From NCBI RefSeq assembly GCF_000024265.1, contig NC_013204.1, forward strand, positions 3,042,501 to 3,106,500: 64,000 nucleotides of DNA, given 5' to 3'. Source of the stretch: Eggerthella lenta DSM 2243 (GTDB taxonomy: Bacteria > Actinomycetota > Coriobacteriia > Coriobacteriales > Eggerthellaceae). The notes under the pieces are model-generated. The model saw nothing but the letters and a program-made list of their open reading frames with translations. It did no database searches and was not told the origin of the DNA. The first letter of the stretch is position 1. Each line of letters starts with the position of its first letter. Shown in pieces: positions 32,069 to 39,697 of this stretch. The position numbers and the translations under genes are program-made.

Positions 32069-33477
32069 CCCTGCGCGATCAGGTCCAAGATCTCCTGCTT
32101 CGAATGGACGTCGAGCTTCGCGTAGATGTGCTTCGAGTGGGACCGCACGGTGTTCTCGCTGATGAACAGGCTTTCTGCAATATAGCTTTTCGAGCGGCCC
32201 TTGCACAACAGCTGCAGCACCTCCACTTCGCGCGCGGTGAGGCCCCGCTGGGACCCCAAGCGCTCGCAGCCCTCGTCGATGCTCGCGAACATGGAGCGTT
32301 CGGGCGCGGGGCCTTCCAAATCGGCGAAGATGCGGCGCTGCGAGAAGTTCGCCTCGTTGAGCGCGAACACCGCGGCGATGGTCAGCAGGTAGGCCAACGC
32401 CAACAGCACCGCGGATCCCGCGCCGTGCAGCCCTTCCGCTTTGCCCGCCAGCTCGCCCAACGCGAACGGCAGCGAGTAGGCGATCCAGCCCGAGCCGAAG
32501 ATGACGTAAGGCGACGTGCGCGAATGATGCGCCACGTCGGCCAGCATCGTCCAGAACAGCATGACCACGAGCGTCTGCGCGATGGAGATGAGCACGAGCG
32601 CCCAGCCCGCCCACGCCGAGCCGATGACGGGCAGGAAGAACAGCCCCGTGGCCGTGAACAGCAGGATCGCGCGCCACAGGCTGGAAAAGCGCAGCAGGCC
32701 GCCCTTCGCGAACACCCACCACAGCACGCACAGAGCCACCGCGATCTCGGCCCCGTGGTGCGCGGACGTCATCATCCAGAACGGGGTGTAGTCGGCTTGG
32801 ATGGGCATGCCCTGGATCACGCCGATGATCAGGCTGTACGCAGCTACGCCGAACAGGATCTTCCACGGGATGGACATGGGGTTCTGGTCGTAGAACATCC
32901 GCGGCTCGCGCTCCGTCGGCGGCTGCTTGCGTTGCGCGCGGCGCGCCAGCGCGGCCGAGGCGAACGGCAGCGCCATGAGCACGACGGCCGCCGGAACGGG
33001 CGGCAGCAGGTCGATGGGCACCTTGAGCGCGGAGCCTACGGCCATGGCGCAGAAGATGCACGCGATGGCCTCGCGAACGTCGAGCTTCGCGTAGAACGGC
33101 GCCCATTGCAGGTACAGCCATGCCACGCCGATGCCCGCCGCCACCGCGGCCGCCGTGGCGCTGGCGGCCCCCGTCAGGGGCAACGGCACCACCAGCAGCA
33201 GGGTCGCAGCCGCCTGCAACGCGGCCAGCGGCCAATCCAGCTTGGGCGCCACGCGCTGCGCCTTGCCCTTCCAGGCCAGCAGCATCACCGCCAGCATGAA
33301 CGCCGACAGCGCGATGTACAGCGGGATGCCGATGACCACGCCGCCGAAGTCGAGCCCCGCGCGGTGCGCCACGCAGTATATCCAAACATGCGGTGCGCAG
33401 ATGCCCAGGTACGACACGTCGAAATGCCGCAGCACGTACGGCAAACGCACGCCTTCCTTTGCCCGATCTTGCGCCAC
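32065..33477 (-). CDS. LuxR-type regulator with N-terminal membrane domain
   Basis: A 470-residue regulator. Residues ~30-375 hold about ten hydrophobic membrane segments in an MFS-like arrangement; the last ~65 residues are a LuxR-type helix-turn-helix (GLTAREVEVLQLLCKGRSKSYI then NTVRSHSKHIYAKL). This class is abundant in Eggerthella next to respiratory reductase genes and is thought to sense substrates at the membrane. I start at GTG 33477, seven bases after AGGAGGG, instead of an upstream ATG at 33516 with no ribosome site. It ends tail to tail with apbE, the two stops sharing CTAG (32065-32068). Confidence 0.87.
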   Translation of the reverse strand: MAQDRAKEGVRLPYVLRHFDVSYLGICAPHVWIYCVAHRAGLDFGGVVIGIPLYIALSAFMLAVMLLAWKGKAQRVAPKLDWPLAALQAAATLLLVVPLPLTGAASATAAAVAAGIGVAWLYLQWAPFYAKLDVREAIACIFCAMAVGSALKVPIDLLPPVPAAVVLMALPFASAALARRAQRKQPPTEREPRMFYDQNPMSIPWKILFGVAAYSLIIGVIQGMPIQADYTPFWMMTSAHHGAEIAVALCVLWWVFAKGGLLRFSSLWRAILLFTATGLFFLPVIGSAWAGWALVLISIAQTLVVMLFWTMLADVAHHSRTSPYVIFGSGWIAYSLPFALGELAGKAEGLHGAGSAVLLALAYLLTIAAVFALNEANFSQRRIFADLEGPAPERSMFASIDEGCERLGSQRGLTAREVEVLQLLCKGRSKSYIAESLFISENTVRSHSKHIYAKLDVHSKQEILDLIAQG

Positions 33478-33572
33478 GGTCCCTCCTCTTGCGTCGATCC
33501 CCGACCCGCTTTCCACCCCGCTATTCTATACGCTGACCTCGCTGCACGACAGAAGAAACAAGGCCGGAAACG

Positions 33573-33602
33573 CAAAACGGGTGCCGCGCTTGCGACACCC
33601 GT
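33573..33602 (-). terminator. Terminator of veg (leftward)
   Basis: ACGGGTG and CACCCGT (33577-33583 / 33596-33602) with an extra 3-pair inner stem form a strong hairpin. On the minus strand the stem ends CGTTTTGCG, giving a T run, so it ends leftward transcripts from veg. Confidence 0.7.
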
Positions 33603-33629
33603 CGGTTTGCCGGAACCAGCCCTGAGCCG

Positions 33630-33974
33630 TTAGGACAGGACCTTCTCCTCTTCCTGCTCGTCCATAAGATCCGCGGCGGGCGCACCGTCGGCCGACTCGG
33701 GCACGAAGGGCTCGAACAGCGGCTCGCCGTTCTGGGACAGCTCCACCATGCCCGTCAGCACGTCGACGTACTGGTAGGACTGGCGGGAGGTGCGGCCGCG
33801 CTTGCGATCCACCTCGAGGATGAACAGCTGCGGGTGCACCTGCATGAGAACGCCTTCGCTCTCGACGATTTTCGACCGACCCATATTGGCCCGAACTTTC
33901 AGGCGTTGACCTACGAAGTCGTGTAACGTATCATGAATGGAGTCGACGATTTTGGCTTGTTTCGCTAAATCCAT
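33630..33974 (-). CDS. veg: Veg-family protein
   Basis: A 114-residue protein of the Veg family: DFVGQRLKVRANMGRSKIVESEGVL and SYQYVDVLTGMVELS match the short Bacillus Veg core. Veg stimulates biofilm matrix expression in Bacillus; its molecular action is unsettled. The C-terminal ~35 acidic residues extend beyond the usual Veg. In Bacillus veg sits near the ksgA/rsmA region close to the origin, the same neighbourhood as here. I start at ATG 33974; a GTG at 33980 is possible. A minus-strand -10 TATAAT lies at 34022-34027. Confidence 0.86.
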   Translation of the reverse strand: MDLAKQAKIVDSIHDTLHDFVGQRLKVRANMGRSKIVESEGVLMQVHPQLFILEVDRKRGRTSRQSYQYVDVLTGMVELSQNGEPLFEPFVPESADGAPAADLMDEQEEEKVLS

Positions 33975-34021
33975 GCTCACTCTTTCTCGCGTATGCCAGT
34001 GTGCAGAAATGACAGCCTCAA

Positions 34022-34050
34022 ATTATACCACCTGAGTCAATACTCTACAG
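34022..34050 (-). promoter_or_regulatory. Promoter of veg
   Basis: On the minus strand, a perfect -10 TATAAT (34027 down to 34022) with a weak -35 CTGTAG (34050-34045) 17 bases upstream. The veg start is 48 bases downstream. Confidence 0.6.
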
Positions 34051-34183
34051 AATCTGCACGGATTGTCCCCAAGTCCATAACAATTCAAACCTCGCGCCTC
34101 GTCACGTGAAACCCCCGTGGAAGCGGGCGCCGTGCGAGCGCTGCCGTCCGCGGAGGCTTCGAGCTCCTCACGGACGCACATGC

Positions 34184-34189
34184 TAGAAT
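34184..34189 (+). promoter_or_regulatory. Extended -10 upstream of the small Lys-rich gene
   Basis: TGCTAGAATG contains TAGAAT with the TG of an extended -10. The same hexamer appears before metG (minus, 39464-39469) and the GDPD gene (54664-54669). Confidence 0.5.
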
Positions 34190-34218
34190 GGCCGCGAACA
34201 TAGTGCGAAAGGATCCAC

Positions 34219-34395
34219 GTGAGCTCGAAGAAAGACAAGAAGAAGAAACCGGACAAGAAGAAGGCGGAAGCGAAAAAGACGGCATCGGTGCTCGACGGAC
34301 GCGTGTGCCCCTGCTGCAAGAAGCACTGCCCGCTTGCGAAGCCCAAGTGCAGCAAAGGCAAGGCCGTGCGCGCCAAAGCGCTGAAGGACGCCTAG
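34219..34395 (+). CDS. Small Lys-rich protein with Cys/His cluster
   Basis: A 58-residue frame starting at GTG 34219 behind GAAAGGATCC. Residues 4-20 are almost all lysine, aspartate and proline (KKDKKKKPDKKK), and the second half has CPCCKKHCPLAKPKC, a tight Cys/His cluster suggesting a zinc-binding module. This layout resembles small nucleic-acid-associated proteins. No family recognised. The TAGAAT promoter lies 30 bases upstream. Confidence 0.6.
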   Translation: MSSKKDKKKKPDKKKAEAKKTASVLDGRVCPCCKKHCPLAKPKCSKGKAVRAKALKDA

Positions 34396-34461
34396 CCCGC
34401 GACCGAGACTCGCGAAGGCGCACCGCCCCGTTCGGTCCACGGGTGCACCGATTCGCACGGT

Positions 34462-34634
34462 TCCGCTGTTAAACCAATATTGACATAGCCGGGCCGGGCC
34501 GTCCCGCGAGGACTCGCCGGCGGCTCGGAGGCCCTCTTCGGCCGTCGGCCGGGCGCCCGTCCCGCTCGATCGCCGGCTCCCCGACAGAGGAGGCGGCGCA
34601 CGGCGGCGCATGTCAATATTGGTTTAACAGCGGA
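34462..34634. repeat. 173-bp inverted-repeat element (MITE-like) 1
   Basis: A 25-base arm (34462-34486; begins TCCGCTGTTAAACC) is the perfect reverse complement of 34610-34634. The arms are A/T-rich, the 123-base centre is very GC-rich and non-coding. CGCACGG occurs at 34454-34460 and at 34635-34641, next to the two ends, and could be a 7-base target duplication. The element fits a miniature inverted-repeat transposon; no transposase is present. Confidence 0.7.
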
Positions 34635-34639
34635 CGCAC

Positions 34640-34804
34640 GGCGATGTGCAGCAAAAACGAGGTTTTGGCAGTCGGAACCTCATTCGGCCGTCGCGGGAAG
34701 CTCTTTTGCGGGCAGCGCGACGAAGAAACCCCAGGTCGCGTTTCGCTCTATGCGCCGGCGAGGTGGCTCGCGCTGCCAAAACCTCGTTTTTGCTGCACAT
34801 CGCC
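34640..34804. repeat. 165-bp inverted-repeat element 2
   Basis: A 32-base arm (34640-34671; contains GCAAAAACGAGGTTTTGG) is the exact reverse complement of 34773-34804. The centre (34672-34772) is GC-rich, with no gene. It begins six bases after element 1, so two inverted-repeat elements stand in tandem. 34805-34888, up to the rsmA stop, holds nothing further I can identify. Confidence 0.7.
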
Positions 34805-34888
34805 CGCGGATTTGCGACGCGAGGGGGGCCGCGAGCTGCTCGGCGGCAAGCCCCTCGGCAGACGAGCCCTCTTCAGCGACCGAACCGT

Positions 34889-35932
34889 TCAAGCGATCTG
34901 CTGGAAGGCGCAGCCGAGGCGGACGAACTCGGGGAGGTCGAGGGTCTCGCCGCGGAGGCGGGGATCGATGCCGGCGCGCTCGAACAACTGCGGGAGCCGG
35001 GCGATGACGGCGGCCCCTTGCGGGCCTCGTCCGGCGAAGTAGGTTTTGCAGGAGTTCGACAGCGTTTTGCGGCGCGTGGCGAACGCGGCCTCGGCCATGG
35101 TGCAGGCGGCGGCGATCGCATCGGCATCGAGCGGCACGCCTTGGTCGTCGAAGACCGGGCGGCGGTTCAGGCGCAGCACGGCGCTCTCCACCCGCGGCGG
35201 CGGGAAGAAGTTGCCCGGCCCTACGGCGAAGCGCCCGGCCGGCTCGGCGTACAGGCGCAGCTTCACCGTGTAGGCGCCGTAGTTCTTCGTGCCCGGGCTG
35301 GCGGCCATGCGGTCGGCCACTTCCTTCTGCACCATGACGGTGGCGCTTTCCAGCGACGCGAACCGCTCGAAGTAGTCGAGCACCACGGTGGCGGCCACGG
35401 CGTAGGGCAGGTTCGCCACCAGCTTGTTGGGTAAAAGCCTCATGGGTCCAGCTACGTCAGCGAGGGTTTCCGTGGTGCCCGAGATCGTGGGGAGGGCGAA
35501 GGCGCTGCGTACTTCGGTACGCGAGCCTTGGGCCTCGCCGCGAGATCGGGCACCACGGGAAGCCGCAGCGTCGAGTGGTTCCGCTGATTGGAAATCAGCG
35601 GAACATAAATCAAGCGCGTCTTTGTTGAGCAGGGCGAATCGGTCGGCCCAGGGGGACAGCGTCTCGGCCAGCACGGCGGGCAGGTCGGGGTCGCGCTCCA
35701 CCGACAGCACGCGTCCGACGCTCTTCAGCAGCGCGACGGTGAGCGTGCCGATGCCCGGCCCCACCTCCAGCACGTAATCGTCGGGCACAAGATCGGCCAG
35801 GGCGACGATTTTCTGCAAGATGGCGTCGTTGATGAGGAAGTTCTGGCCGAGCGAGTACTTGGTCGAAAGCCCGTGCGCTTCCAGGACGGCACGCGTCTCG
35901 GACACGCTGGCCAGCGGCGACAGCTTCGTCAT
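34889..35932 (-). CDS. rsmA: 16S rRNA dimethyladenosine transferase with repeat-derived insertion
   Basis: A 347-residue RsmA/KsgA enzyme that dimethylates two adenines in the 16S rRNA 3' helix. Motifs are intact: LGQNFLIND, VLEVGPGIGTLT (SAM site) and VANLPYAVAAT (catalytic NLPY). About 53 residues (~109-162; SADFQSAEPLDAA start) are inserted between DALDL and NKLVANLPY; they are encoded exactly by the 160-base hairpin repeat at 35445-35604, read in frame. Without it the length would match the usual ~290. ATG 35932 overlaps the upstream gene's TGA, and the gene closes the metG-tatD-reductase-rsmA block. Confidence 0.92.
   Translation of the reverse strand: MTKLSPLASVSETRAVLEAHGLSTKYSLGQNFLINDAILQKIVALADLVPDDYVLEVGPGIGTLTVALLKSVGRVLSVERDPDLPAVLAETLSPWADRFALLNKDALDLCSADFQSAEPLDAAASRGARSRGEAQGSRTEVRSAFALPTISGTTETLADVAGPMRLLPNKLVANLPYAVAATVVLDYFERFASLESATVMVQKEVADRMAASPGTKNYGAYTVKLRLYAEPAGRFAVGPGNFFPPPRVESAVLRLNRRPVFDDQGVPLDADAIAAACTMAEAAFATRRKTLSNSCKTYFAGRGPQGAAVIARLPQLFERAGIDPRLRGETLDLPEFVRLGCAFQQIA
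35445..35604. repeat. 160-bp structured repeat, copy 1 (inside rsmA)
   Basis: Same length and plan as 37572-37731: GGTCCA start, CAGCGAGG, a long imperfect hairpin of ~45 pairs with a shared GCGTAC/GGTACGCGAG apex, GCCGCAGCGTCG, and a closing hairpin GTTCCGC...GCGGAAC (35578-35589 / 35593-35604, 12 pairs). The stems differ in sequence between copies yet stay paired. Here it lies within the rsmA frame. Confidence 0.85.
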
Positions 35933-36549
35933 CAGACCTGCCCCACCGCGCGTGGAAACGTGCCTTCGGGACCAGTGCACGTGTAGGCCGAAGCCGGATG
36001 TACGCGGCCGCCCTCCAGCACGTCGGAGCCCGAAGGGAGCGCGCCGTCCGCGCTGACGAGGCCCACCCAGTCGTGCACGGATTCCAGCGCGAAGCCCGCC
36101 ACGGCCAACGCCGAGCGCGCCTCGCCCACAAGCGGGCCGAACCCGTGCGGGTCGCCCCCCTCGCCCACCACGTACAGGCTTGCCGGTCGCTTCGGCTTGG
36201 CGCGCCAGTTGGCGTAGAAGTACGGCTGCAGGCGGTCGAGGAACGCCTTGAGCTGGGACGGCGCGCCCGCGAAGTACACCGGCGACACCACCGTCAGCTG
36301 ATCGCAAGCGTTCAGCATCTCGCGCACGCGCAGCATGTCGTCCGAGATGATGCAGTACAGCTCGTTGCGCCCTGTGGTGCGCGCGCACGTCTCGCATCCC
36401 GTGCAGGGCGAGATGCGCACGTCCGCGAGCGACACGAGCCGCACGTCGTCGTCGGCGCAGGCGTCCTCGAACGCGAAGCGCACGGCCTCCGCGACGCCCG
36501 CGCTGCGCCCCCGCGCCCGAGGGGAACCGCTGATGATGAGTCGCTTCAC
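35932..36549 (-). CDS. NADPH-dependent FMN reductase-like flavodoxin-fold protein
   Basis: A 205-residue flavodoxin-fold protein: VKRLIISGSPRARGRS gives the phosphate-binding loop (GSPRARG), VVSPVYFAGAPSQLKAFLDR is the FMN_red active region (SPVYF), and CTGCETC near residue 60 resembles a metal or cluster site of iron-sulfur flavoproteins. I start at GTG 36549, ten bases after AAGGAG; GTG 36558 would leave the ribosome site too close. It overlaps rsmA (TGATG) and probably shares its transcript with tatD and metG. Confidence 0.8.
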   Translation of the reverse strand: MKRLIISGSPRARGRSAGVAEAVRFAFEDACADDDVRLVSLADVRISPCTGCETCARTTGRNELYCIISDDMLRVREMLNACDQLTVVSPVYFAGAPSQLKAFLDRLQPYFYANWRAKPKRPASLYVVGEGGDPHGFGPLVGEARSALAVAGFALESVHDWVGLVSADGALPSGSDVLEGGRVHPASAYTCTGPEGTFPRAVGQV

Positions 36550-36554
36550 AAGCG

Positions 36555-37529
36555 TCACGCTCCTTTGTTCTTCTGCCAAGCGGTGGCCGGGCGATCCAGC
36601 AGTTCGCGCGCATTGTCCATGAGCCGAGCGAGGAACTCCTCGCGCTGGGCCCCGGGCGCCCGCCCGCACGCCTCGGCCAGCCGTTCCGCCGTGAACAGCA
36701 CGTGGTCGGGCAGGCAGGTCATGCCGCGCATGGGCTCGGGCGTCATGTACGGCGCATCCGTCTCGGTGAGCAGGCGGTTCACCGGCACGCGGGCCGCGGC
36801 CTCGCGCGTGTCGTCGGCGTTCTTGAACGTGAGCGCCCCGCCGAAGGCCACGTAGCACCCTTCCTCGACCCACGGCTCCAGCGTGGCCCAGTCCAGGTTG
36901 AAGCAGTGCAACAGCGTGCCCGCCTCGGGGAAGCCCTCTTCGCGCATGATGGCCAGCGCCTCGTCATGCGCCTCGCGCAGGTGCAGCGCGACAGGCAGCC
37001 CCGCTTCCTTCGCCAGGCGGAGCTGGCGGCGAAACGCCTCGCGCTGGTCGTCGCGCGGCGAGAAATGGTAGTGGTAGTCCAGGCCGATCTCACCGAGCGC
37101 GGCCACGCGCGGGTCCTTGAGCATGCGCCGCAGGTCGGCCTCCAGGCCGTTGTCGTAGAACTTCGCGTTGTGGGGATGGCACCCGACGGCGATCCGAACC
37201 CGCGGCACGCGCGGGAAGGGATCGCTTCAAGTCCAGCCGACGAAGCGCTTGGCGGCCGCGGCGGCCTCGAACCGCCACGAGTTCAGCCGGTCGAACGTGG
37301 CGGTTCCGTCTTCGAACGCGTCCACGATGGTGCAGACGAACTCGACCTTATGAGCCGCGCAACGCGCGAGCGCGTACGACGGATCGGGCAGAAGCTGCAG
37401 GTGGGCATGCGTGTCGGCCACCGACCCCTCGAGCTGGGGAGCGTCCACCACGCGGTAACGGCCGTGCTTGCGCTTCTGCCGGAACTGCGGATCGTCGAAG
37501 ACGGGTTCCGCGCTCTGTTCGTCGACCAT
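36555..37529 (-). CDS. tatD: TatD-family hydrolase interrupted by an in-frame TGA
   Basis: A TatD metal-dependent hydrolase in one continuous frame, with a single in-frame TGA at codon 101 (37229-37227). Upstream, residues 1-100 hold the metal motif DTHAHLQ; downstream come VAVGCHPHNAKF-like IAVGCHPHNAKF, ALGEIGLDYHYHFSP, ALHLREAHDEAL, LLHCFNLDW and LLTETDAPYMTPEP. The stop lies in a poorly conserved linker before the GCHPH strand. A hairpin with bacterial SECIS geometry follows it (37226-37189). It may be selenocysteine, a recent nonsense mutation, or a sequencing error; a restart at GTG 37208 has no ribosome site. AAAGGAC precedes ATG 37529. Confidence 0.82.
37189..37229 (-). promoter_or_regulatory. 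SECIS-like hairpin at the tatD in-frame TGA
   Basis: After TGA (37229-37227) and one A, GCGATCC pairs with GGATCGC (7 pairs), CTT faces TTC as a small internal loop, and CCCGCG pairs with CGCGGG (6 pairs) under the apical loop CGTGC. The loop begins 17 bases after the TGA and its second base is G, inside the usual bacterial SECIS limits. Confidence 0.45.
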
Positions 37530-37571
37530 GGTCGCGTCCTTTCTTGCTCGCAGGTTGTTCGAGTCGTCGCC

Positions 37572-37731
37572 GGTCCAACAAAGCCAGCGAGGGGCGTCCT
37601 CGGATGCGAGATTCGCGGGATCGCGGAGGCGAAGCGTACCGCGGTACGCGAGGCTCCGGGATCGCACGAAGATCGCTTGCGAGGACGCGCCGCAGCGTCG
37701 GCCGTTCCGCCGGCCGGCAGGCCGGCGGAAC
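37572..37731. repeat. 160-bp structured repeat, copy 2 (between metG and tatD)
   Basis: Partner of the copy at 35445-35604: same start GGTCCA, CAGCGAGG, apex GCGTAC..GGTACGCGAG, GCCGCAGCGTCG and a closing hairpin GTTCCGCCGGCC / GGCCGGCGGAAC (37704-37715 / 37720-37731). The paired arms differ from copy 1 but remain self-complementary. It ends five bases before the metG stop and fills most of the 206-base gap. Confidence 0.85.
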
Positions 37732-37735
37732 CGTT

Positions 37736-39325
37736 CTACTCCATGCTCAGGTCGATGGCGTCCATGTCCAGGCGCGGGAACAGGGGGTCGCCGATTTCCA
37801 CCGGGTTGCCGGCGGGCAGCTGGCCCCAGGCCGTCGCGGCCTCGATGTCGGTCACGGCCTCGATGTCGCCCAGCGACAGGCGACGGAACACCTCGGCCGA
37901 CGTGTTCGGCATGAACGGCGCCATGTACAGCGCGATGATGCGGATGGCCTCGAGCGCGTTGTAGATGACCTCGGCCAGCTCGCCGGCGGTCTCCTCGCTC
38001 TTCGCGAGGTTCCACGGGGCGCTCTCCTCCACGTAGAGGTTCACGCGGCCGGCCAGCTTCTGCACGGCGGCCGCGGCGGCCGTGAAGTCGACGGCGCCCA
38101 GGGCGGCGTCGTACTCGGCGTACAGCTCGTCCGAGATGGCGCGCAGCGGGTTCTCCTTCGCGAGAACCCCGGCGGACACCTCCGGAACCTGGCCGTCGAA
38201 GTACTTCTTCGTCATGTTGAACACGCGGCTGCACAGGTTGCCCCAGGTGTTCGCCAAATCGGCGTTGTAGACCTGCACCATGCGCTCCATGGAGATGGAG
38301 CCGTCGGCGCCGAACTGCACGTCGCTCATGAAGTAGTAGCGGTACGCGTCCACGCCGAACACCTTGCAGAGGTCCGCGGGCTTCAGCGCGTTGCCCTTCG
38401 ACTTCGACATCTTCTCGCCCTTGGTGAGCAGGAAGCCGTGGCCGAACACCGTGTGCGTGATGGGCAGCCCGGCCGCCATCAGCATGGCGGGCCAGATGAC
38501 GCAGTGAAAACGCGTGATGTCTTTGCCCACGAAGTGGTACTGCATGGGCCAGCGGGCGTCGAACTCGCCGGCGCGCTCGCCCTCGTCGCCGTAGCCGATG
38601 CCGGTGAGGTAGGCCAGCAGCGCGTCGGCCCACACGTAGGCCACGTGACCCTCGTCGAACGGCAGCGGCACGCCCCAGTCGAACGTGCTGCGCGAGATGG
38701 ACAGATCCTTCAGACCGCTCTTCACGAACGACACGATCTCGTTCTTGCGCGTCTCGGGACGGATGAAGTCGGGGTTCTCCTCGTAGAACGCCAGCAGCTT
38801 GTCGCCGAACTCGGACAGCTTGAAGAACCAGTTCTCCTCGCCGCCCGCCTTCTGCACGGGGCGCTTGCAGTCGGGGCACACCAATTCGCCCTCGTCGTTC
38901 TTCTCGAGGTCGCTCTCGGCGTAGTAGGTTTCCTCGTGCACGCAGTACCAGCCTTCGTAGCTGCCCTTGTAGCACCAGCCCTTGTCGTAGAGGTCCTGCC
39001 AGAACTTCTGCACGGTAACGGCGTGGCGCGGCTCGGTGGTGCGCACGAAGTCGGTGTAGGTGATGCCCAGCATATCCCATGCGTCGCGGAATGCGGGCTC
39101 CATGGAATCGCACCAATCCTGCGGGGTCATACCCTTGTCGGCAGCGGTGTCGGCCACCTTCTGGCCGTGCTCGTCCATGCCCGTCACGAACGCCACGTCG
39201 TAGCCGTTCATGCGCTGGTAGCGCGCCACGGTGTCGGCGGCGATGGTGGTGTACGCGGTGCCGAGGTGCGGGGCCGCGTTGACGTAGTAGATGGGGGTGG
39301 TGAACGAGTAGGTTCCCTTTGACAT
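37736..39325 (-). CDS. metG: Methionyl-tRNA synthetase
   Basis: A 529-residue class I synthetase that charges tRNA-Met. TPIYYVNAAPHLGTAYTT carries the HIGH-type motif (HLGT), MDEHGQKVADTA follows, a CPDCKRP knuckle lies near 150, and KMSKSKGNALKP is the KMSKS loop. A shorter C-terminus without the tRNA-binding extension is common in actinobacteria. ATG 39325 is the start; the upstream region 39326-39697 carries a minus-strand TAGAAT promoter and a 7-pair leader hairpin (39443-39461). It heads the tatD/rsmA group. Confidence 0.97.
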   Translation of the reverse strand: MSKGTYSFTTPIYYVNAAPHLGTAYTTIAADTVARYQRMNGYDVAFVTGMDEHGQKVADTAADKGMTPQDWCDSMEPAFRDAWDMLGITYTDFVRTTEPRHAVTVQKFWQDLYDKGWCYKGSYEGWYCVHEETYYAESDLEKNDEGELVCPDCKRPVQKAGGEENWFFKLSEFGDKLLAFYEENPDFIRPETRKNEIVSFVKSGLKDLSISRSTFDWGVPLPFDEGHVAYVWADALLAYLTGIGYGDEGERAGEFDARWPMQYHFVGKDITRFHCVIWPAMLMAAGLPITHTVFGHGFLLTKGEKMSKSKGNALKPADLCKVFGVDAYRYYFMSDVQFGADGSISMERMVQVYNADLANTWGNLCSRVFNMTKKYFDGQVPEVSAGVLAKENPLRAISDELYAEYDAALGAVDFTAAAAAVQKLAGRVNLYVEESAPWNLAKSEETAGELAEVIYNALEAIRIIALYMAPFMPNTSAEVFRRLSLGDIEAVTDIEAATAWGQLPAGNPVEIGDPLFPRLDMDAIDLSME

Positions 39326-39697
39326 GGTGCTTCCTCACATTTCGGGGCCGCGCGGCGCATGATGCCTCGTCAGCCGGCTTTCGAGCGCCGCCGCTCATGA
39401 TGCGGCGCGCTTGGACGACGCGCGCCAACCAGCATTCGTTCGCCAGTTGGCAAGCAACTGGATATTCTAGCACGAGGAAACGCTTCGACCCCTCGTCCCC
39501 GCAGATCGCACGCGAATGTTTCACGCCCGCGATGCAAAGGAATCCCGAACCTTGCCGCAACGTGCCCCAAACCTTAAGAAATGCTTACAGCACGCTTAAG
39601 TTTCACTTGCGTTGCGCCAGCACCGGTAACCGCGGCGGCACGACACCGTATACTGGCCGAAACGAAGGAAGCACTCACCGATGGCGAAGGAGGACCG
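39326..39697. other. Divergent control region between metG and the lipase gene
   Basis: No gene is visible in this 372-base gap. It holds an extended -10 TAGAAT on the minus strand (39469-39464) with a CCAGTTG-GCAAG-CAACTGG hairpin in the metG leader (39443-39461). Rightward, a TATACT at 39648-39653 precedes the lipase, with no clear -35. Confidence 0.55.

Noticed and set aside
34101-34114. A further parS-like half site (GTCACGTGAAAC)
   Set aside because: Only the right half matches; the left half is unrelated, so it is not counted as a parS.
37206-37208. Re-initiation of tatD after the in-frame TGA (GTG 37208)
   Set aside because: No Shine-Dalgarno sequence and the GTG lies inside the hairpin; the fragment alone lacks the first metal motif.
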